Position numbers and translations under genes: made by a program. Shown one piece after another: positions 11,441 to 24,200 of a DNA stretch of 64,000 bases; position 1 is the stretch's first letter; every line of letters starts with the position of its first letter. The DNA is from Ditylenchus dipsaci (Eukaryota; Nematoda; Chromadorea; Rhabditida; Anguinidae), in the NCBI GenBank assembly GCA_004194705.1, contig SADC01000171.1, positions 1 to 64,000 on the forward strand. Reading direction: 5' to 3'. The notes below the pieces were generated by a model. That model ran no database searches, was not told where the DNA came from, and worked only from the letters and a program-made list of their open reading frames with translations.

Positions 11441-11879
11441 TGAAAAAGGTAAAAGTTTTACCCCAATCAATTCAATGTCTAACCAGCCGCTTTGAAAAAA
11501 TTGCAAGGGCTTTTGGAGCTCACGGTATTACTCTATTTCAGCGCTTCCTGCAAGATGTGCATTGTCACGCCTTCAAACTTCATGTGGTCTTAACGTGAAG
11601 TTGTTTGCTTAATACGCGAAAATAAAATGTAATCACAACTTATTTTTGTATTACATTTAATTGTCTAAATTCTAATCATACCGGAATTGATATTTTTATA
11701 GATAAATATTTTGTTAGCAAATTTTCTGTTTCGACGGATACGCCGAGATTTTCGGCGCGTTCGCGGAATTTAGTTTCGCCGGCGAAACGGCTAAGTCTAG
11801 ATAAATCTTATATCTGCCTTATTTTGGCTAAAAAGTGACCATTAATTTAAGCCATTTACTCTAACACCGGTTCTGTGTT

Positions 11880-12080
11880 TAGCGTGGTGGACTTGCTTAT
11901 ACAATCGAGCTATAGTTCTTGATAGCATCAAATTTGATGCTGAGCATCAAAATGGCTTGGCGCTTCGTTTTTGAAATGAGCATCAAAACAGCATAACTAA
12001 TTTTGATGCTATTTTGATGTCTTTTTGATGCTACCAGAGAATTCTCTTTCTGGTCGAATTTTGCATCTACTTTAGAGATC
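11880..12080. repeat. Palindromic element with GATGCT/AGCATC units
   Basis: Repeated AGCATCAAA and TTTGATGCT motifs run from CTTGATAGCATCAAA to TTTTTGATGCTACC. The design is the same iterated subterminal type seen in the hAT-like elements, but no target duplication could be fixed. Confidence 0.5.
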
Positions 12081-12712
12081 AAATCTTTACCATGCCATCC
12101 AGCTACTCAGTTTACTTTCATAAGCCCTCACTAGTGTCTATAGGGGTCTCTTTCTTGTACAAAAGGCAACACTCAAACGCCTTCCAATACCATTTTTTGA
12201 TTATTTATATAGACAAAAAAGTGAACTGTTTATAACTCAGGCTAGAATACCCTGTGGTCCCTGTCCACACAGGAAGAAAACACTCATTTGGCGACTAGGT
12301 TTTTCATATGATTTGGATAAGGGGGCATTGGATAAGGCATAAGAATAATTCTTTACGCGAGCTCGTCTCGATCCAATATTTTGTTTTTTGGTTTATAACT
12401 AGGTCATGCTTACAATCTGTCATCTATTTGTAGATTTATACTTTATTGGAGCAGCTAAATTTTGTGCCGGAATGTTTACTTTTCATTGGAGACACTAATT
12501 ATTGAACAATCCGAAAAAACTTCTTAAATTATCTTTCACATCCGATCGATGGGCCGATGGGCCAACTTCTAATTTACATTCCACACTTTAATAAAAAATT
12601 ATGACCAGCATGGACCAGCACAGGCCAAAAAAATAATGCAGATTTATGCCTGACAAGAGCATTTACAAAAATAAAATTTTAATTTTTTTTTACACAATTT
12701 TTATTTATTGTG
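12081..12712. other. Intergenic, no gene seen
   Basis: Neither strand shows a recognisable exon, and there is no clear element border. Confidence 0.45.
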
Positions 12713-13061
12713 GATAAAAATGCCCGGTCTGACACTGAGTCGGACCTATTCAGGCCCTAGTGCAGAAGCGGTTGCCAAAATTTGCCTTGGTCCCCTCTGT
12801 TGTTTTTTTGCGAAATATGCCTTGGTCCCCCGTGTTATTTTGAAGGTGATCATCTTAAACATAATCCCCATGATCACTACAATCACCATATTGATATAAA
12901 TATAATCAACAGGGAGGACCAAGGCATATTTCGCAAAAAAAACAACAGGGGACAAAGGCGAATTTGGCAACCGCTTCTGCACTAGGACCGTCGGACACTT
13001 GGTCTGAGTGTCCGACTTAGTGTGAGGCTTAGTGTCAGACTGGGCATTTTTATCCAAAATT
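12713..13061. mobile_element. Two nested palindromes
   Basis: The outer arms are TGGATAAAAATGCCCGGTC / GACTGGGCATTTTTATCCA with GTCTGACACTGAGTC-type units. The inner palindrome (about 12754-12989) has ends CCTAGTGCAGAAGCGGTTGC / GCAACCGCTTCTGCACTAGG. It carries GCCTTGGTCCCC on both arms around a GTGATCAT...ATGATCAC core. The inner element sits in the loop of the outer one. Confidence 0.75.
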
Positions 13062-13510
13062 ACGTGATCAGATGTTGATTGCGAATGGATCATTTTGAAG
13101 CGCGGAATCTCAGCTACAAAATGGTACTAACACAATTTTTTCTCTAACAGGAAAAAAAAGTTACAGCCAAAAGAAAGCCGAGTCGCGCACTGAGTCCGAG
13201 ACTCATTGTATAAGCACCTTTAGTGATTAAAAGTGCAGAAGTCAAGTTTTTTTTCGATTCGAAATTTTGGTCAGTCTTTTGATTTTGGGCAGTTTTCCAA
13301 AGAGGTGTTTAATTGACTCAACAAACTATTTCATGGAACAATTATTTTGCTATTGCGGGGCGTAAGCGTTTGAAAATATTTTTGCAGATAATGATTCTGT
13401 GGTTTGAAGATGTAATAATTATTAAACAAGCCGAAGAGGCGCCATTTGGCAAATGGAAAGGGGTTAAAAAGTGTGACGGACACAAACTGTCGACAGAGAA
13501 CGTGAAAACC
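13062..13510. other. Intergenic, no gene seen
   Basis: No supported exon was found, and short open stretches lack splice or family support. Confidence 0.4.
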
Positions 13511-13790
13511 CACAAATAACGCCCCCCCCCACCAAATAACCCCCCTCAAATAACCCCCTAAATTCAAAATAATTTTTGTCCTGGAAAAAAATGAAATTTT
13601 TGAGCTGTAACATACATATTTTCCCCAATTTCTTGCAATGTGGAGTATGCTGGTCTTGGCCACAGAGCGGCCAACCCCTTGGCCGGGTACAACAACCTGT
13701 TTCCATTTAAAAAATTCATTTTTCCTTCCAGGACAAAAATTATTTTGAATTTAGGGGGTTATTTGAGGGGGGGGGGGGGTTATTTGGGGG
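13511..13790. repeat. Inverted repeat with CAAATAACCCCCC ends
   Basis: The left end is ACAAATAACGCCCCCCCC and the right end GGGGGGGGTTATTTGGGGG, with CCTAAATTCAAAATAATTT inverted inside. It contains no gene. Confidence 0.7.
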
Positions 13791-14578
13791 TCACGTAGAC
13801 AGAGAAACCTATTAAAATACTATTTGTAGATATTTATTTCTTTAAATTAGACCGAAATCAAAACAATTAAATCTGTTCTCTTGGTTGTTTTGTTCTGTCG
13901 AAGTCACAATTACGACCATCGAAATAAAAGCAACAAGAGAATAATAGAAGACACAATCTGTAGAAAAGTAATCACATAGATGATGTATGTCAACAGCAGG
14001 TCACAACCACATACACCGCTCAACCACAATTCAAAAAAAACAATTAGACTCTTGGGTGGGTTTAACTACAAGTTAATTACAACCAAACAAACAAAGACAA
14101 ATAATTATGCCCGATATATCTGTCAACAAAACTGAAACAGGGTCGGCCAGTAGTCTTAGCAAATAGCTCCTTACTGGCATGCATTAGTGGTGCTTTTCGA
14201 CACCGCTCACACTAAGCCGAAACCACACGGTAACCAAGCCAAAATATTTTTAAGTGGAATCTTTCTACCTACAAAATCGGTGGTCAGTTGCCTGAGAGAA
14301 GTGATCAAAAAGTGGATTAAAACCACGACGTCTGGTCCCAAAATCGCAATTGTTACGATTTTACCAATATTTTTTTCAAAAAATTTTGCTTCTTAAAAAG
14401 CGAAACCTCGATTTTATGATGCCTTTTTTAAAATATAAAAAAATCATGGTTTTTGAAAAATAAAAAACATTGGGCTTAACTTCAAAAAATTCACAAAAGG
14501 ACCAAGGTAGTTTTCGGGTTTGACTTTGTCAAAATTCCGAATTAGATTTCTGCCTGCTTCCAAAAAAATTGAAATCAT
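13791..14578. other. Intergenic, no gene seen
   Basis: AT-rich sequence without a supported gene or clear terminal repeats. Confidence 0.4.
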
Positions 14579-14938
14579 AAAGGGTGTTTCAAGAAATTCG
14601 CTGGTTTTGAAATGGTCATAACTTTTTGCCTGAAGCGATTTTCGAAATCTTGTTTTCGCCAATCAATTTTTTTCGCCGACAATATTTTTTGTATATAATC
14701 TGAAAAACATGATATTTGCTTGGTACCCTCTGTGGCTTGGGCTCTGGACTGTAGATGGTCTCTGGATGGCCAGGGCCCAAATCACAGGTGGGACCAAGCG
14801 AAAATCGTGTTTTTCACATCAGATACCAAAAAATATTGTCGGCGAGAAAGATCGATCTGTAAAAACAGAATTCTGAAAAGAGACCTATAAAAAACCAATG
14901 ACCATTACAAAACCAACGAATTTCTTAAAACACCCTGT
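14579..14938. mobile_element. Palindromic MITE, GGGTGTTTCAAGAAATTC ends
   Basis: The left end GGGTGTTTCAAGAAATTCG pairs with GAATTTCTTAAAACACCC on the right. Inside, GCTTGGTACCCTCTGTGG pairs with CACAGGTGGGACCAAGC. Related ends are at 17236, 41206 and about 51270-51595. Confidence 0.75.
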
Positions 14939-15220
14939 GTTTAGTAAATCGTGATGGGATTTCAGAATTTTTTTAAAACTATTCGTATAGTTCGATCGGT
15001 TCCCTATTTAGTCTAAAAACGATTCTACATAAAAGCTGCAAAAAACAAGAAATATATAATAAACACCATAAAGTAGATTTTTCAAACATTTTCTCCTGGT
15101 TTTAATTGCTGCCAATGTTATTTAAAACCCTCTTGAGATAACAGCAAAACAGGATCAGATACACTTTTGGCTTGAACAAATGAGCACAAATAATTAATAC
15201 TTGCATGCACCCTTGAGTGT

Positions 15221-18200
15221 CTAAAGCTCGCTTTTGTCCAGGAGAGAGTATCGTTTGTCGGACGGCTTCAAGCTCTTGAATATAGAAGGTGTGGGGGTGG
15301 TGTCCAGTTTGGGCATTATGCCTGGAGGTTTTGGCTGTTTGTCGTCTTTGCCGCCTTCGGAAGAGGAGGAAGCAGTACCCTCGATCTGCTCCAGCACCGC
15401 CTTTTGCAAGTCCGCCACTCGTTGGTCGAGAGTTTCGTGGAAGTGCTTGTGAAGACGACCAGAGTGCAGGTCCAACACGAACTGAAAATGTAGGGGTTAA
15501 CTATGCTGTATCCAAATGATTTGCTTACCTGTCTAAGTTTTCCAGGCTCAGGCAACTGTTTCATGTCCTCAAAGAGGAACATGTGCTGGAAGGAGTCTAT
15601 GGCCAACACTGGCAGGTCCTTGGGTGACTTGCCCAGGTGTTTGAGTGGATGGGCGAACTTGTGACCATCTGCAAGAAGGGCATTCACAGCTGACTTCTGG
15701 TCGTGCAGTTCTCTGGCCACCTGTAAATGTATTCAATTACAAAGTTTGTAATAACGATCAGATATTAACTTCAAATAATAAATTTTTAGAGCCAATACAT
15801 TTCTGAAAAATGGCTGCAAATTGGCAGAAACACCAAAATTATTTTAAAAATATTTGGGGTTTTGGGTAAATTCGGGTGCTGTATTTACTCTAATAGTAGA
15901 CCTCCCCCCCTCCAATTGTAGCCCCCCTCTAATAGTAGCCCCTCCTCAGAAGGGGGGTTGAAAAATAGTAGCCACCTGAAAATCAGCCTAAATAGGCCGA
16001 TTTTGCCCCCCTATATTTGTAGCCCCCTCTAATAGTAGCCAACACTGAAAATTAGTAGCCCCGGGGTAACTATTGTAAAATACGGTATGTTAAATAAATA
16101 GCAAGCACTGACCATTTCAATAAACAGTTTCTCGCTTTCTTTGTCAGCAGGGTCACGGAAGAAGAGCAGGAATGGCATACCTGAAAGCAATATTCTTAAC
16201 TCAGTAGAAAAGGGAATGAAAAAGTCTTTAACCTTCTTCCGTCAACTCTTCCACGTTCTCAAAGGTGACCTCACGGACCAGAGGAATGCACTTGTCAGTG
16301 ATCCAGCTCTTCACAAACTCATAGTCAGCCAGATTTCCACTGAACTAAACCAGAAAACTTTACATTTTTGGCTTTACGGAGTTAAAGAAAACTCTGGGCA
16401 CTGGTGTAGTAAGTCGTCCTTAGATATATATCTCTACGATGTCAAAAACATCATTTGTGGGAATCCAAATAAAAAAGTTCATCAGCGGTTCGCCGGCGGG
16501 ATTGTGGGCGGCTCCGGGGAAAATGTTTTGCTGTTTGAGTTTGTGATCGGAAAATTTCCACACTTGATAATGTGATTGAACTGAACGTGAAGCCTAGTTG
16601 ATTTTTTTTGTAGAGAGATATATACATAAGAACGACTTACTACACTAGGACTAAAGCCTGACTTATTGGTGACCCCTTGAGCCCCAACACTGAATTCATG
16701 TAGGAATCAGAATTTGACAGTACTGTGCGAAAAATATCCTCTTTTTGAAAACTATTTGATAAATTATTCAAAAATGCAGTCATAATATATATCCACGCTA
16801 GAATATCCACGCAAGCATAGTGACCGCTCCGCCGTAGAGCCTGTCAGGTCTCCCCGGACGGTCTTCACTCCTAACGCACATACAATGTATCCGTCCCATA
16901 AAAAAATTCAGATCGTACAAAGGACACCCTCTGAATAAGAACAGCATTTGAAAATCCGTCCCTAGTAGCGAATACAAAGAAAATCTGCATTCCAAGAAGC
17001 TCTCTTCAAAGACGGCACAAACACAAAAATTTCAAATTCTTGGCTGTCTCTTCAAGAAAAGAAAAAAATAGAGGTGTGCATTCGGCCTCGGGAGGGATTC
17101 CTGGATCGGGATTGGGGCTAAAAAAACATTCGGGATCGGGATTACGTGAAAAAAATTCGGGATCTCGTCGGGATCTCGATCAAAATTTCGTGATTTGCCG
17201 ATCTGACGAGTCCATGAGTAATCATGCAAAATAGAGGGTGTCCCAAGGAATTCCACTGATTTTAAAGTTCACAACTGTTTTTCTTAATGCTATTTCAAAA
17301 TTTTGCAGAGGCATAAAGACCAGGCTTCCGATAAAAACATTTTGGCATGTAAAATAAACAATGCGAGTGGTTATACGGAGGCCGAACCCTTACCTTTCCA
17401 GAGGCTATCTACAAACCAGGGCCTGATTTACTAGATGGTTATCAAGCAACAATAATTTGGCGGGTGAAAGTACTTACAGCCAAAATAAATTTGAAAAGCT
17501 GCAAAATCATGCAAAAATTAAAATTTTTCTGTCAAAAATAATTTTGATAATGCCCATCGGCCCGATGGCATCGGGGTTCGGCAATTAGTTCGGAAAATAA
17601 ATATTTCTTCGTAAAATTTGCCTTTTATTTTGTCTCTTATTTTCATTCTCTCGATTCACGATATTTTTCGATGTGAAACTCTCTAGGTAAAGACACCCAC
17701 TGCGATCCCTTGAATGTCCGCATGTAGAGAATCAACTTTCTTCATGATTTAATCGAGCTAAAATTTCTGCGATAACGGTGGTACAGGAAATTATAACATT
17801 GCATCTTAGTTGCTCTCACATTCTGCTAACAATGTCCCAGAAGAAGAGTCTCAAAAGGAAGCACGCCGAGGAAGAAACATATAAGAAGCAGCAGAAACTA
17901 ATCCAACATGAACCAATCTGGGAAGTCGGTGAGAAGATCCATTGCGATTGGAAGGCTAAGGGAGTGTTTCATATGGCCGAAATCTCGGGTCTCATTCAGT
18001 TCTTGGATGAGCCTGTATACGTCGTTCACTATCCCGTAAGTCTATTATAGTCTTTAAGTGCCCTGAGAACGCAAGATTATGTATTTGACAGGGATTCCTA
18101 ATCACGACGAAGAAGTCCTGCAATGCGAAGCGTTTGAGCGGTTCATGCCAGCTACCGAAGCTTATGTGCAGAAGGCTAAGGTTGCTCTTGATTTCGTTTT

Positions 18201-21200
18201 ATGGCTCTTATTACCCCCTACTCTATTTCAGGCAATCTATGACAAGGTCAAGAAGGAGACTGCTGAGAAAAAGCGAGGCAAAAGAAGGAGCTGCAGACCA
18301 AAGGGCGTTATCAACAAGACCTAGTATCAGTGCAAATCATCATTCTTACATGTTTTTGACTCATCCAGTTGTTGTCCTCAAATAAAAGCTAGTGTGTATT
18401 ATGCTTATGGGTTTTCTCTGTGATTTAACTTCATTGGAATTTGTTGGTTATTGTCACTTCGGCTTTCTAAAACTTTGGTCGTGTGAGTTCCCATCGCTCA
18501 TCTGAATCATGAGTAACTTTGTCTGAAGTCTGGAGGGCTTGTCCAAAAACTTTTTTAAAAACCGGACACGATCACAATATCATCGGACTGTTATTTCTGC
18601 TTTTTTTGAGCTGTTTCGTTTACATTTAAGAGATTCGTGTTAGAGTTTTATAGATTGTTATCTTTCTTATATGGACCACGTACACTTAAAAAATCGAGAA
18701 AAAAATCTGGGTTCAAAATGATTAACTATTACCGAAATTCTGTCCGCGACTAAGTTCTGGATGCAAAGAAATTGTGAACGCTGCGAAATTAAGGGGTTCG
18801 ATGAAATAAAGGTCTGACGAAATTGTGTCATGTACTGTACCAAATTATGTGGCCTTTAATGCCAGCTTATCAACGAATTATCGAAAATCCTTGAAGATGG
18901 TAAGAGAGCAGTGCTTCAACACGAGAACTCCTGACTGTAACGCTGCTGAAAAAACCTGCTGATCAGAAAAATCGTTTAATTGGGCCTCCTGATTCGTGAA
19001 AACCCCCAAATAACCGTACAATTAGAAAAATGTTGTTTTTGTGGCTCGACAAAAAATTTAACCCCTCTTTTTAACTACGCATCAAGCTGACTTTTGCAGG
19101 ACTAATTGAAATAGGGGAGAAAGGCAGTCCTCAAAAAGTCAGTTCGATGCGTCCTTAAGCAGTTGGTTGACTACACGTTTCAAAAAAAATTTCGAAACGG
19201 CTTATAACCGTTTTTATCCGGTCGCCGTTTTTTCACGCACAATCCGACGTGTAAAACCGAGTAGCGCTAAGATTCCTGTAAAAGAATCAAATTTAAAATG
19301 CATTCTATCCAACAGATTTTATTGAAGAAGACGAGAACAGACAAAACAAAGAATTAGATCAGCTTGATGCACCATTCTTCATGAGTTCAAGGAAGTGGTC
19401 CTACTGCTGCTGTTGCTGCTGATTGATCTTTTGCTTGGCTTGCTCGATGTACACGTCCAAGTAACCGAGATGATAGGCGACTCCGGTAGCAACCAACGAA
19501 AGCACGAACAGACAGAGCACAGCACCCATTTTGCAGAAAAGAGAGAACCGAGGAAGAAAGGCGGAGAAGAAGAAGAAAGCAACTGAACACCACAGAGACC
19601 GCGAGCAACACTGAAAATAAGAGAGCGATATTCGTCTTATATACTTCCTGAACAAGTCTTGTACGGAAATGTAAAAATGTGGAGTTCAAATAGTCAAAGT
19701 CTCATCGCGACTCGCAAGATCACTTTTATGCACAAAGTGCCTTTGCGAAGTTTACCCCTAACTGATTAGTCTTCTCTCATGTCCACCTTATTTACTACCT
19801 CATCGGATAATTTCCGTCAGTTTTAAAGTGTGTCCAGGTAGGATCGCTTCTTTTCGAACTGTGAATAAAAGATGAATCAAATGAATGGTCGATTAACAAG
19901 TAGTCGGCTCTATATGTGTTTGAGGGACCCCGAAAAAATATGCCTTGGTCCCCCAGTGGTTTTTTCGCGGTTTTAAGTCTTAGGTTTAGGCAAGTTTTCT
20001 TTTTTGTCTTGAGTCTTTGAACCGATCTTGCTTCAGAATCAAGTTAAAGACCATTTTTAAGTCCGTCATCACATACGCTTGCAAACTCGTGCCTAAACCT
20101 AAGTAAAAAATCACAAAAATAAACAACAAGGGGTTATTTTTTATTAATTCCAGGGGGCGATTTTTTGGCTGCGTTAATATTTCTTTTTTTGAAAGACTAT
20201 CAGTTCGTGACCATTTTGATTCATGACTATCGATTCGTGACCGTATCGAGTGTGGAATTAAGTGTGGAATACTGAGCCTTTCAGCCCAACGATTGAAATT
20301 CTGATAAGCTCATTGGCTTTTTGGCAAAAAGCAATACCCTCTTTTGGTGAACCCCCAAAAACAGTCATTTCTGGCTTTGGCTCATATTTTGATGGGTTTT
20401 CGGTAATTCTTACAGCAAAGGTATTGTTGTAAAGCTTTATTTAATCATGGTCCAGATTGCTGGTTCGAATCCCTTAGGTGCAAAATTTATTAAAAAACGT
20501 TGAAAAATTCTGGTACAATTTTTTCCAGCTTCCCAATGGTGTATCTCGTTTTTTTTAAATAAAACGTCAAAATCCGCATTGGAGTGCTTGGGTTTAAAAG
20601 AGTTCATGTTTTGATTAACTTTGCCATAGACCTACATCAAAGACCACTGGATGCCTTATAAACTTTTGTCAACAAATATGTGGTACCAAAATCTCCCTAA
20701 AGTTTGGCGCATCGATTTCAATCTTGACCTAGGTCGATCCATTTTTTAGGCTGAGCAATATTCTTTAAGAAAATTTAGGTGGAGTAGTCATGTTAGGGTT
20801 GAATCCAAGTGGACTTTGGACACTTATTCAAGAATTCTATTATCAATAGTGAATTTTTGTGTTTTAGCTTTTAAAGCATACTTGAGTTTAGGTTTGCGAG
20901 TTTCGAATTCTGATACTCCGTGACCTACCGGTTAAAAACTGGCATCGTATTCATTGTCCTGCATAATTACAAATCTTTTCGTATATTTCCACGGCATAGG
21001 GCCCAAAAAATCGGAAATCGACCGGCAATGCACTTTCTACTCAAAAATTTTTTTCGGGTGAGATAATTTTTTTCGCACAGCTTGGGCATATCAGTTTTGT
21101 ACACGGACTGTGCAAAAAATTGCGATATCGCATCTACAGTATGTCCATGATACCCTTACCATGGATTTTCCAAATTTTGAATTCCCGCTTAACGAAAATC

Positions 21201-24200
21201 TAATGAAAGTTCAGTTAAGTTTGTCGTATGCCGATTTTGAGGCCATATTCGTGCTCAGAGTGGTTAATTTACTTATATAAGTGTGATCAGAAAAACAAAA
21301 TGAGGACATCAAAAAAATCCGGGTTTTGCCTTGGTCCCGCCTGTGGTCTAATAAACCATAAGTAAATGAGGGAGGACCAAGGCAAAACACGGATTTTAAA
21401 TGACCTTATTTCATTTTCCTGATTACACTTCTAGAAGTTAATCGACCAAGCTGAGCACGAATCTGCTCTCAAAATTGGCATATGTCAACTGAAAACTGAA
21501 CTTTACTGAGATTTTTGTTAGGCGGGAATTTGGAATTCGGCAACTCCATGATACCTATCATGCAATTTTGAGATTTCTGCACATAGATGCATAATTACAA
21601 TTTTTTGCGCAGTTTGTTATTTGTCCAAACTCTGCAAAAAAACTTCCCCGAAACACGACTTTAAAAAGTTTTTACGGGGGGTCTCAAAATCAGCCGTCTT
21701 TAGATTGTTAACGAGATTCCCGACCAGACTGATCTCACTCTACCAATCAACTTCATTGAATGAATTGCAATTTTCCGCCAATTCTTAAAGTCATTATCGA
21801 GTGGTGGCTGGTGCTCATGTCGACAAATTTTTTTGGGGTTCGCACCCAGGTTCCACCTTTCACAATTCAAATTTTCATGATCCTTGATAATCTTATAGAA
21901 CTTGAGGAACCCACCTTTTGTTCGTCCTGAGTATCAGGGTCCTTGAACAAAACCATATTTTCCTTCATAGCAGTCAAAGCCTGGTTGTTGCCGACCCAAA
22001 AGGCACAATCTTCTCGCAACAAGGCTGCTACTTTCTGCAATATTTAGTGATTAGTATGGAAAGACAGCTTTTAGATTTATACCTGGAAGTTCTGGTATTC
22101 CACACAGTCTCTGCAGTGGTAGTAGGCTATCACATTTCGTTTCTGTTTGTCTAGGTTCTGCGTCAGATACTCAGAAGTGGGGAACTCGTTGATGCTGACT
22201 TCCAATTGTTTCTTGACATAATCCATTAATGCCTCCACTGACCGAGTCGACCTAAGAACTGTTAACATCAAGATTTTGCCAATCGTACTAGCGAATATCC
22301 CTCGTTGATTATCTTTTTTCGAAATCGTGTTAATCTACTTCTAAGTAATTTTTATGCTTTTAAAACTGGGGTTGCATTCAGTCGGCTAACCGAACCGGCC
22401 GGTTAATCGAAAACCGGCGTTTTCGGCCAATGAACCGAAATCGAGAACCGAGTTCAGGAAAACCGAAAACCGGGTTTAGCAAAATATCGAATTATTTACG
22501 ACAAAAATTAACCGAAAATCGGGTACAGGTCCATTAACCGACCGAAAAAGATTGAAAAAACCGGAACCGAAAACCGGCTTTGAAAAATACCGGTTAAAAA
22601 AAACCGACCGATCTCAAAAAGTCGACCGAATGCAACGCTATTTAAAACGATTGAAAAATGTTTCCGGGCATGTTCTGACCCAAAAAGTTGGTTTTTTGGT
22701 AAAAAAAATTGACCAAAATTTGACTTTTTGCCTTGGGGAACAAGGTAAACCACCCTATTTCAGGGTATTCTAGCCTGTTTTGGTCGCTGGAGCTAGGCGA
22801 AATAGTCTCTTTGTGCATTTTAAGATCAATCCTTACTCGGAATCATGTCTAATGGCAATCCATCAAGCCCGCTGCGCCCCGGAAAGGTATTTTTTCTCTC
22901 TAAAAATCAACTTTTGGAGTTGGAAAATTCCGAAAAAACTTTTTTTTTTATCATTTTTAGCGCATAAAAATTATTTAGGAATGGTTGGAACAATATTTAA
23001 AAAAAATATTGCTGTGGGGGGGGATGGAGGGATCGCTTGTAGCGCCATTTTGCCTATTTCAACTATTTTATTTCATAAATTTATTTACAGCTCAGGTCAC
23101 TTTACATCATGTCAAGTTTTACCCTTCTTTTATATGGTTTGCCTGCTCATCTGACAGCTTCCCGTATTACCTTCAATAAGTGCCCGGGCGCTTATTGATA
23201 AGACCATGCAATTTTTTCAAAATTAAAGTTGTCTGAAACTTCTGTTTTCATTTTCTGTTTGAGCTGTCAGGCACTTTTACACAGCTCATACATTAAAGTA
23301 AAACAGAATTTTCAGATCACTTAAAGTTAGGGGGGAGGGGATCATTAGAGAAAATACGGTACTTGGATTTAGCCAGATTTATTTCACAGCTGTGTGGCTA
23401 GCTCACTTTTTATATGACTGACCCCCACTCCAATTTTTTCTCCTCGTGCCCAACAATTTAGCCTAACCTTCTGCTGGATTATCCATCCGAGTTTGTGCTT
23501 AAAATTTTTCAAGAAATAACACAGAAAACCAAAAAAGTGAAAAATAACCGCGTCTGGCTATTTCAGTTGTAATATTTATGCCCTAATGTGCCATAATGCC
23601 AGAGTTTATACTTTCTTCTACTTCGGTATCAAAGGTAATTACCCACCTGTATTCTTTCGTGATTAGCTCTCCGTTGATAAATACCTTCATTGTGGGGTAC
23701 TTGTTGACAAAAAATTTGTCAGCCACATCTGCTTGGGCCACAGAATCCACTAATGCCCTGAAAATTTTGAAATAGAGTAGGTCTGGTTTTTGCTGCTCAA
23801 ACTATTTTTTCACGACATTGCATCTGGCTAATCGGCTTGAGCCAATCATGGATTCAAACATATCTTAGACTCATGTTTGAGTCCGTCCCAAGATACGCTG
23901 CTACCCTGGCCTAAGCCTGAAGCCTAAAAAGGCCTAAAAACAAGAGGGAGGACCAAGGCGGATCCCCCCCCCCATTGTGGGATAGAGCCAAAAAATTACA
24001 GTCGAAGCAATGGCTACAGTGTCAAACCCTATATTGGAGATGATGACGGGACGGGACAATTCTCGCCCGCCCGGACAAATTCATGGAATTTCCCGTCCCG
24101 GAATCCCGTACCGATCCTAGATTTATGCCTGTTCCGTCACGTGTCGTCCCGAAATTTTCAAATTTAAATTCTGTCCCGTCCCGAAAATGTCAAGCGAGTA

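Larger units (their letters stand above)
9680..11598 (+). pseudogene. F-box-like protein relic with insertions
   Basis: An ATG at 9680 opens a frame whose first part (YEVFCFFTRPELERLTFLSS) resembles the F-box-like N-termini expanded in nematodes. The frame shifts near 10003 at an AAAAGG run (continuing as FLLLTNYFLDSNH...) and again near 10455 (continuing as RVYEPIEGIRTTSKF). It is then cut by a TACCGTATTT MITE (10627-10864) and a tRNA-like palindrome (11050-11440). A last segment (VLPQSIQCLTSRFEKIARAF...) ends at TAA 11598 with AATAAA at about 11621. The pieces would total roughly 400 residues, mostly hydrophobic and helical-looking. The order of pieces and the late poly(A) signal suggest one former gene. 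The F-box assignment is weak. Confidence 0.5.
17449..20200 (+). repeat. Segmental duplication, copy 2, inside ERp44 intron 5
   Basis: This is the compact counterpart of 1000-7667, starting at AATAATTTGGCGGGTG and ending near GAAAGACTATC. It contains the chromo barrel gene on plus and the 42-codon gene on minus. Because it lies inside an intron of an intact gene while copy 1 does not, the direction of copying is open. Confidence 0.85.

Noticed and set aside
16141..16575. A 144-codon plus-strand open frame
   Set aside because: It is antisense to ERp44 exons 6 and 7 and continues into the MITE at 16401; no splice or family support.
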